A DNA stretch of 64,000 nt from an uncultured cyanobacterium (lineage in GTDB: Bacteria; Cyanobacteriota; Cyanobacteriia; Cyanobacteriales; Microcystaceae). Shown piece after piece: positions 35,390-44,436 of the stretch. The stretch is from NCBI GenBank assembly GCA_903887375.1, contig CAISPN010000087.1, positions 24,675 through 88,674 on the forward strand, read 5' to 3'. Every line of letters starts with the position of its first letter. Position 1 is the first letter of the stretch. The notes under the pieces were generated by a model. The model saw only the letters and a program-made list of their open reading frames with translations. It searched no databases and was not told where the DNA came from. A program made the position numbers and the translations under genes.

Positions 35390-36682
35390 ATAAATCACCA
35401 AAGTTGCCATATAGCAGACTAGAGAAAACCAGAGCCAATTGTTACTATGCAGATACAGAGCAATTGCCAAAAAAGGCAAATAACCTAGAAAAAAAGCAAA
35501 TAGCACAGCATTGCGCAAGACCTTACCTTCTTTGAGTCCTGTAAAATAACCATCCAGCATAAAGGCAACGGCTGTGACTTCTAACAATGGTAACAACCAG
35601 AAAGATACCTTGGTAATATTTTCATTGATTTCAGCATGATCGCTCAAAAGTCCAAAGATCTGATCTGGAAAAAGAAAACAAGCCAAGGCAATCAGCAGAG
35701 AAATCACCAAACTAGTGACAGTGGCGACAACCAAAAGAGGTAATAGCTGCTCTTTATTGCCTTTACTTTTGAAATTGCTAGCTAAAGTTTGGGTGGTCAG
35801 CCCGACGCCATTGACTGTAAATTGGCTCAGCAAGGCAATCTGGAGCATCACTCCATTTTGAGCTAATGTGTTAGTGCCAAAGAGCGAACTGATGTTGGTA
35901 AAAAGGGCATAGGTAGAAATCAGAACAACAAAACGAATCAAAATATTTGTCTTAAGAGCCAATGTATCTTTGAAGCTGCCTTTTTCTCTTATTTGAGCAA
36001 GTGCCTCTGGCAGCAAAGACCAGTTGATTGTCATAGCCACAGCAATTAGTCCAATAAAAAGAGCTAAATACTGGCTCAAGGCAGTAGCAATCCCTGCTCC
36101 ATAACTGGCCCAGCCCCACTTTACAATCATCAGATAGTCTAGAAATACATTAGATAGATTCCCAATCAATGAGATCAAAAGTACAACACTATTCATCTCT
36201 CGACCTAGAAACCAACCAAACAAGACAAAATTTAATAGTACTGCCGGGGCGCCCCAAATCCTGCCAGAGAAATATTCAGCCCCAGAAATCTCCACATCAG
36301 GAGTTCCACTGAGCAAAGCAAAACCTATTTTTTGCAAGGGATATTGAATTGCTAGGATCAACAAACCAATTATTAGAGCAATTAAGGCACTTTGGATTCC
36401 AGCTACCAAAATCGCCCGATCATCTTCGAGTCCTTTAGCTGCGGCAGTAATAGCATTAGTACTTGAGCGCAGAAATTTGAGAACTCGATAGAGATAGTCA
36501 AAGAGAATCGAAGCGAGGATCACTCCTGCCAAATGCTTTATATCAGCTAAATGCCCCAAAAAGGCAGTATCTACCAAGCCCGCTAGAGGGACCATCATGT
36601 TTGATAGCATACTGACTAGGGAAAGACGATAAAAGCGTGATAGAAATTGATATGATTTCCAATTAGCAGATGAGATGGTCAT
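35357..36682 (-). CDS. MATE-family efflux transporter (DinF-like)
   Basis: 441 residues with about twelve membrane helices. MATE marks: VPLAGLVDTAFLGHL in the first helix, then NLSNVFLDYLMI in the middle and LDGYFTGLKEG near the C-terminus. Exports organic cations or drugs using a sodium or proton gradient. DinF-like branch rather than NorM by the VDTAFLG sequence. Divergent from cobQ with a 39-base gap. Confidence 0.88.
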   Translation of the reverse strand: MTISSANWKSYQFLSRFYRLSLVSMLSNMMVPLAGLVDTAFLGHLADIKHLAGVILASILFDYLYRVLKFLRSSTNAITAAAKGLEDDRAILVAGIQSALIALIIGLLILAIQYPLQKIGFALLSGTPDVEISGAEYFSGRIWGAPAVLLNFVLFGWFLGREMNSVVLLISLIGNLSNVFLDYLMIVKWGWASYGAGIATALSQYLALFIGLIAVAMTINWSLLPEALAQIREKGSFKDTLALKTNILIRFVVLISTYALFTNISSLFGTNTLAQNGVMLQIALLSQFTVNGVGLTTQTLASNFKSKGNKEQLLPLLVVATVTSLVISLLIALACFLFPDQIFGLLSDHAEINENITKVSFWLLPLLEVTAVAFMLDGYFTGLKEGKVLRNAVLFAFFLGYLPFLAIALYLHSNNWLWFSLVCYMATLVIYLGVRVPKTLE

Positions 36683-36721
36683 TACTTCTTGCTTGCCTGA
36701 TTTTTAGGTTAAATTAACACA

Positions 36722-38200
36722 ATGCCTTCTTTAATGATAGTCGGGACTACCTCTAGTGCTGGTAAAACCCTGATTACTGCTGCAATTTGTCGAATCTTAG
36801 CTTGCCGTGGTCATAGGGTTACTCCTTTTAAGGGACAGAATATGTCCCTTAATGCCTATGTTACCCAAACAGGCGGCGAGATGGGTTACGCCCAGGCTAT
36901 CCAAGCCTGGGCAGCTAAAACAACCCCGCAAGTTAGCATGAATCCCATCTTGCTTAAACCTCAAGGTGATATGACTTCGCAGGTTATCTTTAATGGACAG
37001 ATAGTCGGCCAAACCACAGCGGCAAATTACTATCAGGATTATTTCAACAGAGGGTGGCAAACTATCACCTCGGCCATAGACTCTCTAATTGAGCAATACG
37101 ACTGGCTAGTCTGTGAAGGAGCCGGCTCTCCAGCGGAGGTCAACCTGAAACATCGAGATCTCACTAACATGAGGGTTGCTAAATATCTCCAAGCGCCAAC
37201 AATTTTGGTAGTTGATATCGATCGAGGTGGCTCTTTTGCTCATGTTGTAGGAACATTGCAGTTACTAGATCCAGATGAAAGAGAATTAATTAAGGGAATT
37301 ATCATCAATAAATTTAGAGGGGATAAATCTTTGCTAGATTCTGGATTGCTTTGGCTTGAGGAATATACCCAAGTTCCGGTATTGGGAGTCATTCCTTGGT
37401 TAAATTTAGCCATACCAGCAGAAGATTCACTAGATTTGTTAGAGAGAAGTTCTCGCAAATCGCAAGCAGAAATTAATATTTCTGTAATCAAATTGCCACG
37501 AATTGCCAATTTTACTGACTTTGATCCTTTAGAAGCTGAATCTACGGTTTCTTTAAAATATGTTTCTCTCAACCAGAATTTGGGAATGCCGGATGCGGTG
37601 ATTTTACCTGGAAGTAAGACAACTGGCGCAGATCTCGATGAGCTATATAAAAGTGGTATGGCTAAACAAATTGAGCAATATTTAGCCAATGGTGGCACAA
37701 TTTTGGGAGTCTGCGCTGGGTTTCAAATGCTCGGTCAGCAACTAAAAGATCCCCAATTGGCCCAAGGTAATATATTGAACCAAGAGGGACTTGGCTTATT
37801 ACCAATGAGTACAACTTTTACTCAAGAGAAATTAACTAAACAAAGACAAGTAATCTCGAAATTTTTGCCGATTGCCAAAAAAGTAACTGGCTATGAAATA
37901 CATCAAGGAATCAGTGAATATTCAAATCGAGATTTTCTTATGCTATTTGAGGATGAAAGTCTTGGGATAGTAAACCATCAGCTCAATGTTTGGGGTACTT
38001 ATCTGCATGGAATATTTGAAAATGGTACTTGGCGCAGGCAATGGCTAAATATTCTTAGGAAAAAAAAGGGACTTGTTGCTATTGAAACAGATGTCCCTGA
38101 TTACTCAGACCTGAGAGAAATAATGCTAGATGAACTAGCTAATTCAATCGAGCCACACTTAGACCATAGATTTCAATCCTTGCTCACAAATGGCAACTAA
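36722..38200 (+). CDS. cobQ: Cobyric acid synthase
   Basis: 492 residues, family-typical. ATP-binding half with GTTSSAGKTLITAA, GQNMSLNAYVT and GEMGYAQAIQA; glutaminase half with nucleophile cysteine in LGVCAGFQMLG and GYEIHQG histidine. Performs four glutamine-dependent amidations at the b, d, e and g side chains of adenosyl-cobyrinic acid diamide in cobalamin synthesis. The last 42 bases overlap the convergent ctaB end. No cobalamin riboswitch fits in the 39-base upstream gap. Confidence 0.95.
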   Translation: MPSLMIVGTTSSAGKTLITAAICRILACRGHRVTPFKGQNMSLNAYVTQTGGEMGYAQAIQAWAAKTTPQVSMNPILLKPQGDMTSQVIFNGQIVGQTTAANYYQDYFNRGWQTITSAIDSLIEQYDWLVCEGAGSPAEVNLKHRDLTNMRVAKYLQAPTILVVDIDRGGSFAHVVGTLQLLDPDERELIKGIIINKFRGDKSLLDSGLLWLEEYTQVPVLGVIPWLNLAIPAEDSLDLLERSSRKSQAEINISVIKLPRIANFTDFDPLEAESTVSLKYVSLNQNLGMPDAVILPGSKTTGADLDELYKSGMAKQIEQYLANGGTILGVCAGFQMLGQQLKDPQLAQGNILNQEGLGLLPMSTTFTQEKLTKQRQVISKFLPIAKKVTGYEIHQGISEYSNRDFLMLFEDESLGIVNHQLNVWGTYLHGIFENGTWRRQWLNILRKKKGLVAIETDVPDYSDLREIMLDELANSIEPHLDHRFQSLLTNGN

Positions 38201-39112
38201 GGATCTAACCATTGGAAGAGAATCTATAACCATACCGGTGCACATGAGCATGACATAAAAGATCGAAAACTTAAAAAGAGACTTGGCTAATGTTCTATCT
38301 GTGGGACCTTGTTTAAGCTGCCATGCCTTCTTAATAAACAAGTAACCCAAAGTAAGAGCAAAGAAACCATAAACTGGACCTAAAACCCCCAAAGGATAGA
38401 TAAAAGCAAAGCTCAAAGGCACTACCAAAAGAGTGTAGAACCATATTCCCTGGACAGTTTTTTGCTCACCTGCAACTACCGGCAGCATAGGAACATGAAC
38501 TTGAGCATAGTCATCTTTGAGCATCAAAGCTAGAGACCAAAAATGCGGAGGTGTCCAGAGAAAGATAAACAAAAACAACAACCAAGCAGCGCTAGAAAGA
38601 TCACCTGTCACAGCTGCCCAGCCAACTAACGGGGGAATAGAGCCTGCAGCTCCGCCAATGACAATATTTTGAGTAGTATTGCGTTTGAGCAGATGGGTGT
38701 AGATCAGCATATAGAAAACAATGCCAGTCATTGAGAGCAAAGCGCTCAGAAGATTTACCCACAGAGTGAGAATTGAAAAAGAAGCTAAACCCAAAACCAA
38801 AGCAAAAATAAGAGCATGCAGAGGCTGCACCCTACCAGAGGGAATTGGCCTGCTTCTGGTACGCTCCATGGTGTAGTCAATATCCCTGTCATAGATACAA
38901 TTGAGAGTCTGGGCAGAGGCTGCAGCTAAAGTTCCACCGACAAGAGTTAATAGAAGCTTGATTGGATCAACTTGACCATTTGAGGCTATCCACATAGAGG
39001 CCGCTGTGGTGATCAAAAGTAAAGGAATAATACGCGGCTTGGTTAATTGATAGTAGCTTTTGCAAACCTCTAATATATTTTGATTTAATCTGATAAATGG
39101 TGTATCAATCAT
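38159..39112 (-). CDS. ctaB: Protoheme IX farnesyltransferase (heme O synthase)
   Basis: 317 residues, UbiA superfamily with about eight or nine helices. First acidic motif NCIYDRDIDYTMERTRSRP is complete and the second lies in LALMLKDDYAQVHVPMLP. Converts heme B to heme O by farnesylation. Its start overlaps the ctaA stop by 4 bases, so the two heme A enzymes are coupled. Divergent ctaCDE encodes the oxidase that uses the product. Confidence 0.95.
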   Translation of the reverse strand: MIDTPFIRLNQNILEVCKSYYQLTKPRIIPLLLITTAASMWIASNGQVDPIKLLLTLVGGTLAAASAQTLNCIYDRDIDYTMERTRSRPIPSGRVQPLHALIFALVLGLASFSILTLWVNLLSALLSMTGIVFYMLIYTHLLKRNTTQNIVIGGAAGSIPPLVGWAAVTGDLSSAAWLLFLFIFLWTPPHFWSLALMLKDDYAQVHVPMLPVVAGEQKTVQGIWFYTLLVVPLSFAFIYPLGVLGPVYGFFALTLGYLFIKKAWQLKQGPTDRTLAKSLFKFSIFYVMLMCTGMVIDSLPMVRSLVAICEQGLKSMV

Positions 39113-40020
39113 AGTTTTACCTCATAGGCATTACGATGAGCTAGGATGCTGAAAGCAACCAAAACTGACAATAACAATGCTGCTACAGTGTGATGGGCAA
39201 CAGTCAGAGGCTCTACCTGAAGATGCAAACGCATAGTAGCAACTCCCAAGCAAATTTGTGTAACTAATAAAGCCATCGCCGCAAGGGCTAATTTTCGAAC
39301 TATAGCAGAGCAATCTTGTCTGAAGCTTAGGATAAATAGCAATAGAATCACCAAACTAGAGGGCAATACTCCAAAGAGATGGTTGTTGATAACTTGGCAA
39401 AGCTTAGTATCAGCTAGGCATTGGTGTAAGGCCCAGCGTGAGGCAACCAAACCTCCCAAGATGCTCTGAGTATATATCACTAATGCAGCAACTAAACCAC
39501 TCCAAAACAGAGCTTTAGAATTTTTTCGCATTTGGTATTGACCTGAAGCAACGGCAATAAAGACCAAAGTACTCAAAAATAATAACGCAGTACCCAAATG
39601 GGCAGTCACAATATCAAAGCGCAGCAGTTGGGTCACTGTGAGTCCTCCAAGAACCCCTTGCCAGATAATTAAACCTAAGGCAACTGTAGAGAGAATTGGA
39701 AACCACAATGGTAAGTCCTTGCGGTAAAACCAAGCTAAAGCAGCTAAAGCTAGAGTACTAAGTCCAATCAAGGCAGCATCAAGGCGATGAAACCATTCCA
39801 GAAAGACCTGGAGATTGAGGAGATATTTGCTAGGTAGTAGCTGCCCATAACAAAGAGGCCAATCAGGACAAGCTAAGCCAGCATTCATCACTCTAGTAGA
39901 GCTACCGACTATCATCAAGGCAACAGTGGCTACTATAATTTTCCAAACAAAACGACGCATCCAGAGCATCACCTTGGGATTCTCTGATGGAGAATAGTTA
40001 AAAATAGATTCACTTTGCAT
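39109..40020 (-). CDS. ctaA: Heme A synthase (COX15/CtaA family)
   Basis: 303 residues, eight membrane helices in two related halves. Heme-ligand histidines are visible in LEWFHRLDAALIG, TAHLGTALLF and VAHHTVAALLLS. A cysteine pair in LACPDWPLCYG and another in HQCLADTKLC fit the redox cysteines described for the family. Oxidises the C8 methyl of heme O to heme A. Divergent from ctaC across 279 bases. Confidence 0.94.
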   Translation of the reverse strand: MQSESIFNYSPSENPKVMLWMRRFVWKIIVATVALMIVGSSTRVMNAGLACPDWPLCYGQLLPSKYLLNLQVFLEWFHRLDAALIGLSTLALAALAWFYRKDLPLWFPILSTVALGLIIWQGVLGGLTVTQLLRFDIVTAHLGTALLFLSTLVFIAVASGQYQMRKNSKALFWSGLVAALVIYTQSILGGLVASRWALHQCLADTKLCQVINNHLFGVLPSSLVILLLFILSFRQDCSAIVRKLALAAMALLVTQICLGVATMRLHLQVEPLTVAHHTVAALLLSVLVAFSILAHRNAYEVKL

Positions 40021-40299
40021 TGTTTTGTATTATTTCCTTAACAAGAAAGGTGAGACCTAACCAACAAACTAACACTATTTCCTTAGAGACGCTCGTTTTT
40101 TTACCAAGACTTAAAACTTAATCAAGCTTATTCTAAATTACTAACTCCAGCGACGCATGATTTGTAAACTTATTGCGCCGATCCCAAAGAAAATCTAAAG
40201 ATATTAACAGAAAGTAACCTAGATATCTAACAAATCAATAGCTGATAGCTTACCCTTAAAAAGTAGGCAATTAATTATATAAATTATCTCGGGGTAACT
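40021..40299. other. 279-base divergent region between ctaA and ctaC
   Basis: No ORF, tRNA or strong hairpin is visible. The region must hold promoters for both heme A synthesis and oxidase genes. GGGGTAAC just before the ctaC TTG is the likely ribosome site. I see no clear GTA-N8-TAC or other named operator. Confidence 0.6.
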
Positions 40300-41259
40300 T
40301 TGAATATTCCAAGTAATATCATCACGTTGATCATAGGCATTGCCCTTACCTTGATCAGTCTCTGGTATGGACAGAATCACGGGTTGATGCCGATAGCAGC
40401 TTCCGATGAGGCAGAGGTAATCGATGGCATATTTGATGTCATGATGACCATAGGTACTGGTCTATTTCTTCTGGTTCAAGGAATCTTGCTCTATTGCATG
40501 GTTCGTTTTCGCCGCCGTCAAGGAGATACTACTGATGGGCCTCCCATTGAAGGGAATGTCCCTTTGGAGATTCTCTGGACGGCAATTCCGGCTGTTGTAG
40601 TATTCATACTTGCTATTTACAGTTTTGAAGTTTACAACACCATGGGGGGACTAGATCCCCATGCGGCGCATGATGTGGGACTACATGCCCATCATTCGGC
40701 TCCCATGGATCAAAAAAATATGCTCGCGCTTGATTTGTCTTCAAAAGATTTGGCCTATGGATTAGGCGTCCCTAGCGAATCTGAAGATCAAGTAGACCTG
40801 AAAGTAAAGGTCAATGCCATGCAATATGCCTGGATCTTCAACTATCCCCAAGGTGGAATAGTCACAGGAGAGCTACATGTACCTGTAGGCAAGACTGTGG
40901 AATTGGAGATGGAAGCCAATGATGTAATTCATGCTTTCTGGTTACCTGAATTTAGGATCAAGCAAGATGTGATTCCAGGTAGGGTAACTGAACTTGTCTT
41001 CACCCCTAATAAGGTTGGACAGTATCCAATTGTATGCGCTGAGCTATGTGGCGCCTATCATGGTGGAATGAAAACAGTTCTTTATGTTCAAAGCCCTGAG
41101 GATTACCAACAATGGCTAAAGGACAACACCGTAGAAAAAAGCGAATCTACCGAAACCCAAAAGGTCGCAAGCGCCTCTCCAGAGACCGAATTTTTGCTTC
41201 CTCATGTCAAATCGCTGGGACTACTACCAGAGCTTGAGCAACTTCATCTAGAGCATTAA
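40300..41259 (+). CDS. ctaC: Cytochrome c oxidase subunit II
   Basis: 319 residues from a TTG start preceded by CGGGGTAAC. Two N-terminal membrane helices, then a periplasmic cupredoxin domain. CuA ligands are in the histidine of DVIHAFWLPEF and in CAELCGAYHGGM. A histidine-rich loop GLDPHAAHDVGLHAHHS is inserted between helix two and the cupredoxin core, as in cyanobacterial subunits. Receives electrons from plastocyanin or cytochrome c6. First gene of ctaCDE. Confidence 0.95.
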   Translation: MNIPSNIITLIIGIALTLISLWYGQNHGLMPIAASDEAEVIDGIFDVMMTIGTGLFLLVQGILLYCMVRFRRRQGDTTDGPPIEGNVPLEILWTAIPAVVVFILAIYSFEVYNTMGGLDPHAAHDVGLHAHHSAPMDQKNMLALDLSSKDLAYGLGVPSESEDQVDLKVKVNAMQYAWIFNYPQGGIVTGELHVPVGKTVELEMEANDVIHAFWLPEFRIKQDVIPGRVTELVFTPNKVGQYPIVCAELCGAYHGGMKTVLYVQSPEDYQQWLKDNTVEKSESTETQKVASASPETEFLLPHVKSLGLLPELEQLHLEH

Positions 41260-41279
41260 ATTATCCGTTTTAATTTACT

Positions 41280-42932
41280 ATGACAACACCATTGGAAGTC
41301 TCAAATCCTCATCATATTGATAGTCCTCAGCAGCGCAAGTGGCAGGACTATTTCACATTCAACACCGACCATAAGGTAATCGGCATACAGTACCTAGTTA
41401 CCTCCTTTGTTTTCTATTTTGTGGGTGGTTTTTTTGCCGAGTTAATGCGAACGGAGCTGGCAACCCCCGCTTCAGACTTTATCAGCCCAGAGTTTTATAA
41501 CCAGGCACTTACCTTGCATGGAACAATTATGATTTTCCTTTGGATTGTTCCTGCCGGTGCTGGTTTTGCCAACTATCTAATTCCCCTGATGGTTGGAGCT
41601 GAAGATATGGCTTTTCCTCGGCTCAATGCCATTGCCTTCTGGTTAACTCCTCCTGGCGGGGTATTGTTGCTAACTAGCCTTTTGGTTGGCGCTCCTCAAG
41701 CAGGCTGGACTTCTTATCCTCCATTGAGTCTGCTCAGTGGCAAATGGGGCCAAGAGCTCTGGATCATGAGTCTTTTGATAGTAGGAACTTCCTCTATTCT
41801 TGGGGCAATCAACTTCATTACAACTATGTTGAAGATGCGCGCTCCTGGTATGGATATCCACAAAATGCCCTTGTTTTGCTGGTCTATGTTGGCGGCTTCC
41901 GCCTTGATCCTACTTTCTACTCCTGCTCTAGCAGCGGCGCTTATCCTTCTGTCTTTTGATTTAATAGCTGGAACAAGCTTTTTTAATCCAACTGGTGGGG
42001 GAGATCCTATAGTCTATCAGCATTTATTTTGGTTCTATTCCCATCCGGCAGTTTACATTATGATTTTGCCCTTTTTTGGTGCCATTTCTGACGTGATTCC
42101 GGTCCATGCGCGCAAACCAATATTTGGCTATCGGGCAATCGCCTATTCTAGTTTGGCCATTAGTTTTTTGGGTTTGATTGTCTGGGCACACCACATGTAT
42201 ACCAGTGGGACACCTGGATGGTTAAGGCTTTTCTTTATGGCAACAACTATGCTGATAGCCGTGCCAACAGGAATCAAGATTTTTAGTTGGTGTGCCACCA
42301 TGTGGGGTGGAAAGATTAGCTTAAATTCAGCTATGCTCTTTGCTATTGGTTTTGTCTCCTCTTTTGTCATTGGTGGAATCACCGGTGTGATGTTAGCCTC
42401 AGTTCCCCTAGATATCCATGTCCATGATACTTACTTTGTAGTTGGACATTTCCACTATGTACTATTTGGCGGAAGTGTACTTGGTTTGTTTGCTGGCTTC
42501 TATCATTGGTTTCCCAAAATGACAGGCAAGATGTTTAATGAAACCCTAGGTAGGATGCACTTCATTTTGACTTTTATCGGTTTAAATCTAACCTTCATGC
42601 CCATGCATGAATTAGGGCTTTTAGGGATGAATCGTCGTATTGCTCTTTATGATCCTCAATTTCAGCCGCTTAATCAATTGAGTACTTGGGGCGCATATCT
42701 TTTGGCAATCTCCAGCTTGCCTCTGGTAATTGGGGTTTTCTGGTCAATCTTTAAAGGAGAAATTGCCGGTGATAATCCCTGGAATTCTCTAACTTTAGAA
42801 TGGCAGACTTCTTCTCCTCCCCCAATTCTCAATTTTGATACTACACCAGTGGTCGTCAAAGGTCCCTACGAATATGGACACAACCACTCTAGCGTAGAAG
42901 CTGTCAAACTAATTGATGCCCAATCACTATAG
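41280..42932 (+). CDS. ctaD: Cytochrome c oxidase subunit I (A2-type)
   Basis: 550 residues, twelve helices. Heme ligand histidine in LHGTIMIFLW, D-channel residues in VGAEDMAFPRLN, CuB/Tyr site in FYSHPAVYIMILP, K-channel lysine in PTGIKIFSW and the heme a3/heme a histidines in VVGHFHYV. The proton-channel glutamate of A1 oxidases is replaced: the helix VI motif is YSHPAV, the A2-subfamily Tyr-Ser pattern. Terminal oxidase of respiration in the thylakoid or cytoplasmic membrane. It begins 20 bases after ctaC. Confidence 0.96.
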   Translation: MTTPLEVSNPHHIDSPQQRKWQDYFTFNTDHKVIGIQYLVTSFVFYFVGGFFAELMRTELATPASDFISPEFYNQALTLHGTIMIFLWIVPAGAGFANYLIPLMVGAEDMAFPRLNAIAFWLTPPGGVLLLTSLLVGAPQAGWTSYPPLSLLSGKWGQELWIMSLLIVGTSSILGAINFITTMLKMRAPGMDIHKMPLFCWSMLAASALILLSTPALAAALILLSFDLIAGTSFFNPTGGGDPIVYQHLFWFYSHPAVYIMILPFFGAISDVIPVHARKPIFGYRAIAYSSLAISFLGLIVWAHHMYTSGTPGWLRLFFMATTMLIAVPTGIKIFSWCATMWGGKISLNSAMLFAIGFVSSFVIGGITGVMLASVPLDIHVHDTYFVVGHFHYVLFGGSVLGLFAGFYHWFPKMTGKMFNETLGRMHFILTFIGLNLTFMPMHELGLLGMNRRIALYDPQFQPLNQLSTWGAYLLAISSLPLVIGVFWSIFKGEIAGDNPWNSLTLEWQTSSPPPILNFDTTPVVVKGPYEYGHNHSSVEAVKLIDAQSL

Positions 42933-42942
42933 GAGTAAATCT

Positions 42943-43548
42943 ATGCAAGGTCAAACAGTGCAAGACTCTTCGATCATTCTTGGTGAACATGCCGCAGAAC
43001 ATGGTCATCCGGATCATAGGCTCTTTGGTTTAGTTTTGTTTTTAGTTGCTGAAAGTATGATTTTTCTGGGATTATTCTCAGCCTTTTTGCTCTATAGGGC
43101 TACTTTACCTGTATGGCCGCCGGCTGGAACCCCAGAGCGAGAACTACTTTTACCTGGAATTAACAGTTTGATTCTCATCTCTAGCAGTTTTATCATGCAC
43201 CGCGGACAGGTCGCCATCAAGAAAAATGATGTTTCTGGTCTACGTTTTTGGTTTGGACTGACTGCTTTGCTAGGTGCAATATTTCTAGCTGGACAGATGT
43301 ATGAGTATTTTCATTTGGCATTTGGTCTCAAAACAAATCTCTTTGCCAGTTGCTTTTACGTGCTCACAGGTTTTCACGGATTGCATGTGACCTTTGGACT
43401 ATTGCTGATTTTGATGGTACTATATCGTTCCCTCAAAAATGAGCACTACAATAGTCAGAACCATTTTGGGGTAGAGGCTGCTGAACTATATTGGCATTTT
43501 GTCGATGTGGTCTGGATAATTCTCTTTGGACTTGTTTACTTACTTTAA
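42943..43548 (+). CDS. ctaE: Cytochrome c oxidase subunit III
   Basis: 201 residues from the ATG at 42943, chosen because TAGGAG lies just ahead; an in-frame TTG at 42913 overlaps ctaD and is less likely. Five membrane helices, with family marks in LFLVAESMIFLGLFSAF, FHGLHVTFGLLL and the C-terminal YWHFVDVVWIILF. An intrinsic terminator follows 45 bases after the stop, closing ctaCDE. Confidence 0.95.
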   Translation: MQGQTVQDSSIILGEHAAEHGHPDHRLFGLVLFLVAESMIFLGLFSAFLLYRATLPVWPPAGTPERELLLPGINSLILISSSFIMHRGQVAIKKNDVSGLRFWFGLTALLGAIFLAGQMYEYFHLAFGLKTNLFASCFYVLTGFHGLHVTFGLLLILMVLYRSLKNEHYNSQNHFGVEAAELYWHFVDVVWIILFGLVYLL

Positions 43549-43593
43549 GACCAAGTCTTTTTTGATATCTTAAGAATATCTTAATATTTTATT

Positions 43594-43623
43594 AGAGAGA
43601 AACTTGGGTTTCTCTCTTTTTCT
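43594..43623 (+). terminator. Intrinsic terminator of ctaCDE
   Basis: Ten-base arms at 43594-43603 and 43608-43617 (AGAGAGAAAC / GTTTCTCTCT), 4-base loop, then TTTTCT. Good rho-independent geometry directly after ctaE. Confidence 0.85.
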
Positions 43624-43752
43624 AATTATTGAAATTTTTACAACTTGCGGTAATATCTTTAACATACTAAGATTTTTCATTCGAGTTCTACAGAATTTGT
43701 TGAAACCGGATTGATTAAACTTTGTACTCATAATCTAGGAGATAATAACAAA

Positions 43753-44379
43753 ATGAAAAAAACTAGACTTTTAGCTGTAATTCCCTTGGCTGCAGGTATT
43801 GCTGTTTCTGTGGCTCCCTTGGCTTTTGCTCAAAAAGCTGATATAGCTCAAACTGCTCAAAAAGCTTGTGAAGATGCTGCTGTATCCAAAGGCTTTAAGG
43901 TAGACAATGTAGTTTCAATTACTCCCAAAGGTACCGATGGAGCTGATGTGATTTTGACATTGAGCCGTGATGGACATCCTGCTAAACTCACTTGCGGCTG
44001 GACTAAAGGACAAGGAGCTGCTTTTGGCAATTTACCAATCCCCAAAGTTAGCATTCCTACTCCTGCTATCCCCGTACCTAAAGTAGCTGATCCCTTTAAT
44101 CCTTGGGGCTGGTTATTGGCTTTAGGAGCAATTGCCGCTCCTCTTTACCTTAAGAGGGCTCATCATCATGTTGCTGAAGGAGCTGCTGGAAATCTTGAAG
44201 CATACGTTGAAGGCCATGGCAATAGAGTAAATGTCCATGACAATCCAAGCGCTACTTCTACTATCATTGGTTCTCTAGAAGACGGTCACCGCGTTTTCTT
44301 ATCTGGCCGTACTGATAACAACTGGTCACAACTACGTGAAGGTGGTTGGGTGACTACCAGATCATTGAAACATAGATAG
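43753..44379 (+). CDS. Secreted/anchored protein with C-terminal SH3b domain
   Basis: 208 residues from the ATG at 43753 (AGGAGATA upstream); an upstream TTG at 43711 would spoil the signal peptide. Signal peptide 1-26 (MKKTRLLAV..., cut near AFA-QK). Residues about 30-95 form a small cysteine-containing domain (AQKACEDAAVSKG ... LTCGW). A proline-rich stretch leads to a membrane helix (about 117-130, WGWLLALGAIAAPLYL), and about 150-206 is a bacterial SH3 domain (NRVNVHDNPSATS, GGWVTTRSL). SH3b domains usually bind peptidoglycan or peptides. Function unknown. Confidence 0.8.
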   Translation: MKKTRLLAVIPLAAGIAVSVAPLAFAQKADIAQTAQKACEDAAVSKGFKVDNVVSITPKGTDGADVILTLSRDGHPAKLTCGWTKGQGAAFGNLPIPKVSIPTPAIPVPKVADPFNPWGWLLALGAIAAPLYLKRAHHHVAEGAAGNLEAYVEGHGNRVNVHDNPSATSTIIGSLEDGHRVFLSGRTDNNWSQLREGGWVTTRSLKHR

Positions 44380-44390
44380 ACTCTCTCTAT

Positions 44391-44415
44391 AACACTCCCT
44401 AACTTTGGGAGTGTT
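44391..44415 (+). terminator. Hairpin, probable terminator after the SH3b gene
   Basis: Nine-base arms AACACTCCC and GGGAGTGTT around a 7-base loop, 11 bases after the stop. The downstream T-tract is weak (TCAGTT), so termination may be partial. Confidence 0.65.
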
Positions 44416-44436
44416 TCAGTTAAAATTATTAGTAAT

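Noticed and set aside
37240..37698. 152-codon reverse ORF inside cobQ
   Set aside because: Antisense to conserved CobQ sequence, composition typical of an antisense frame.
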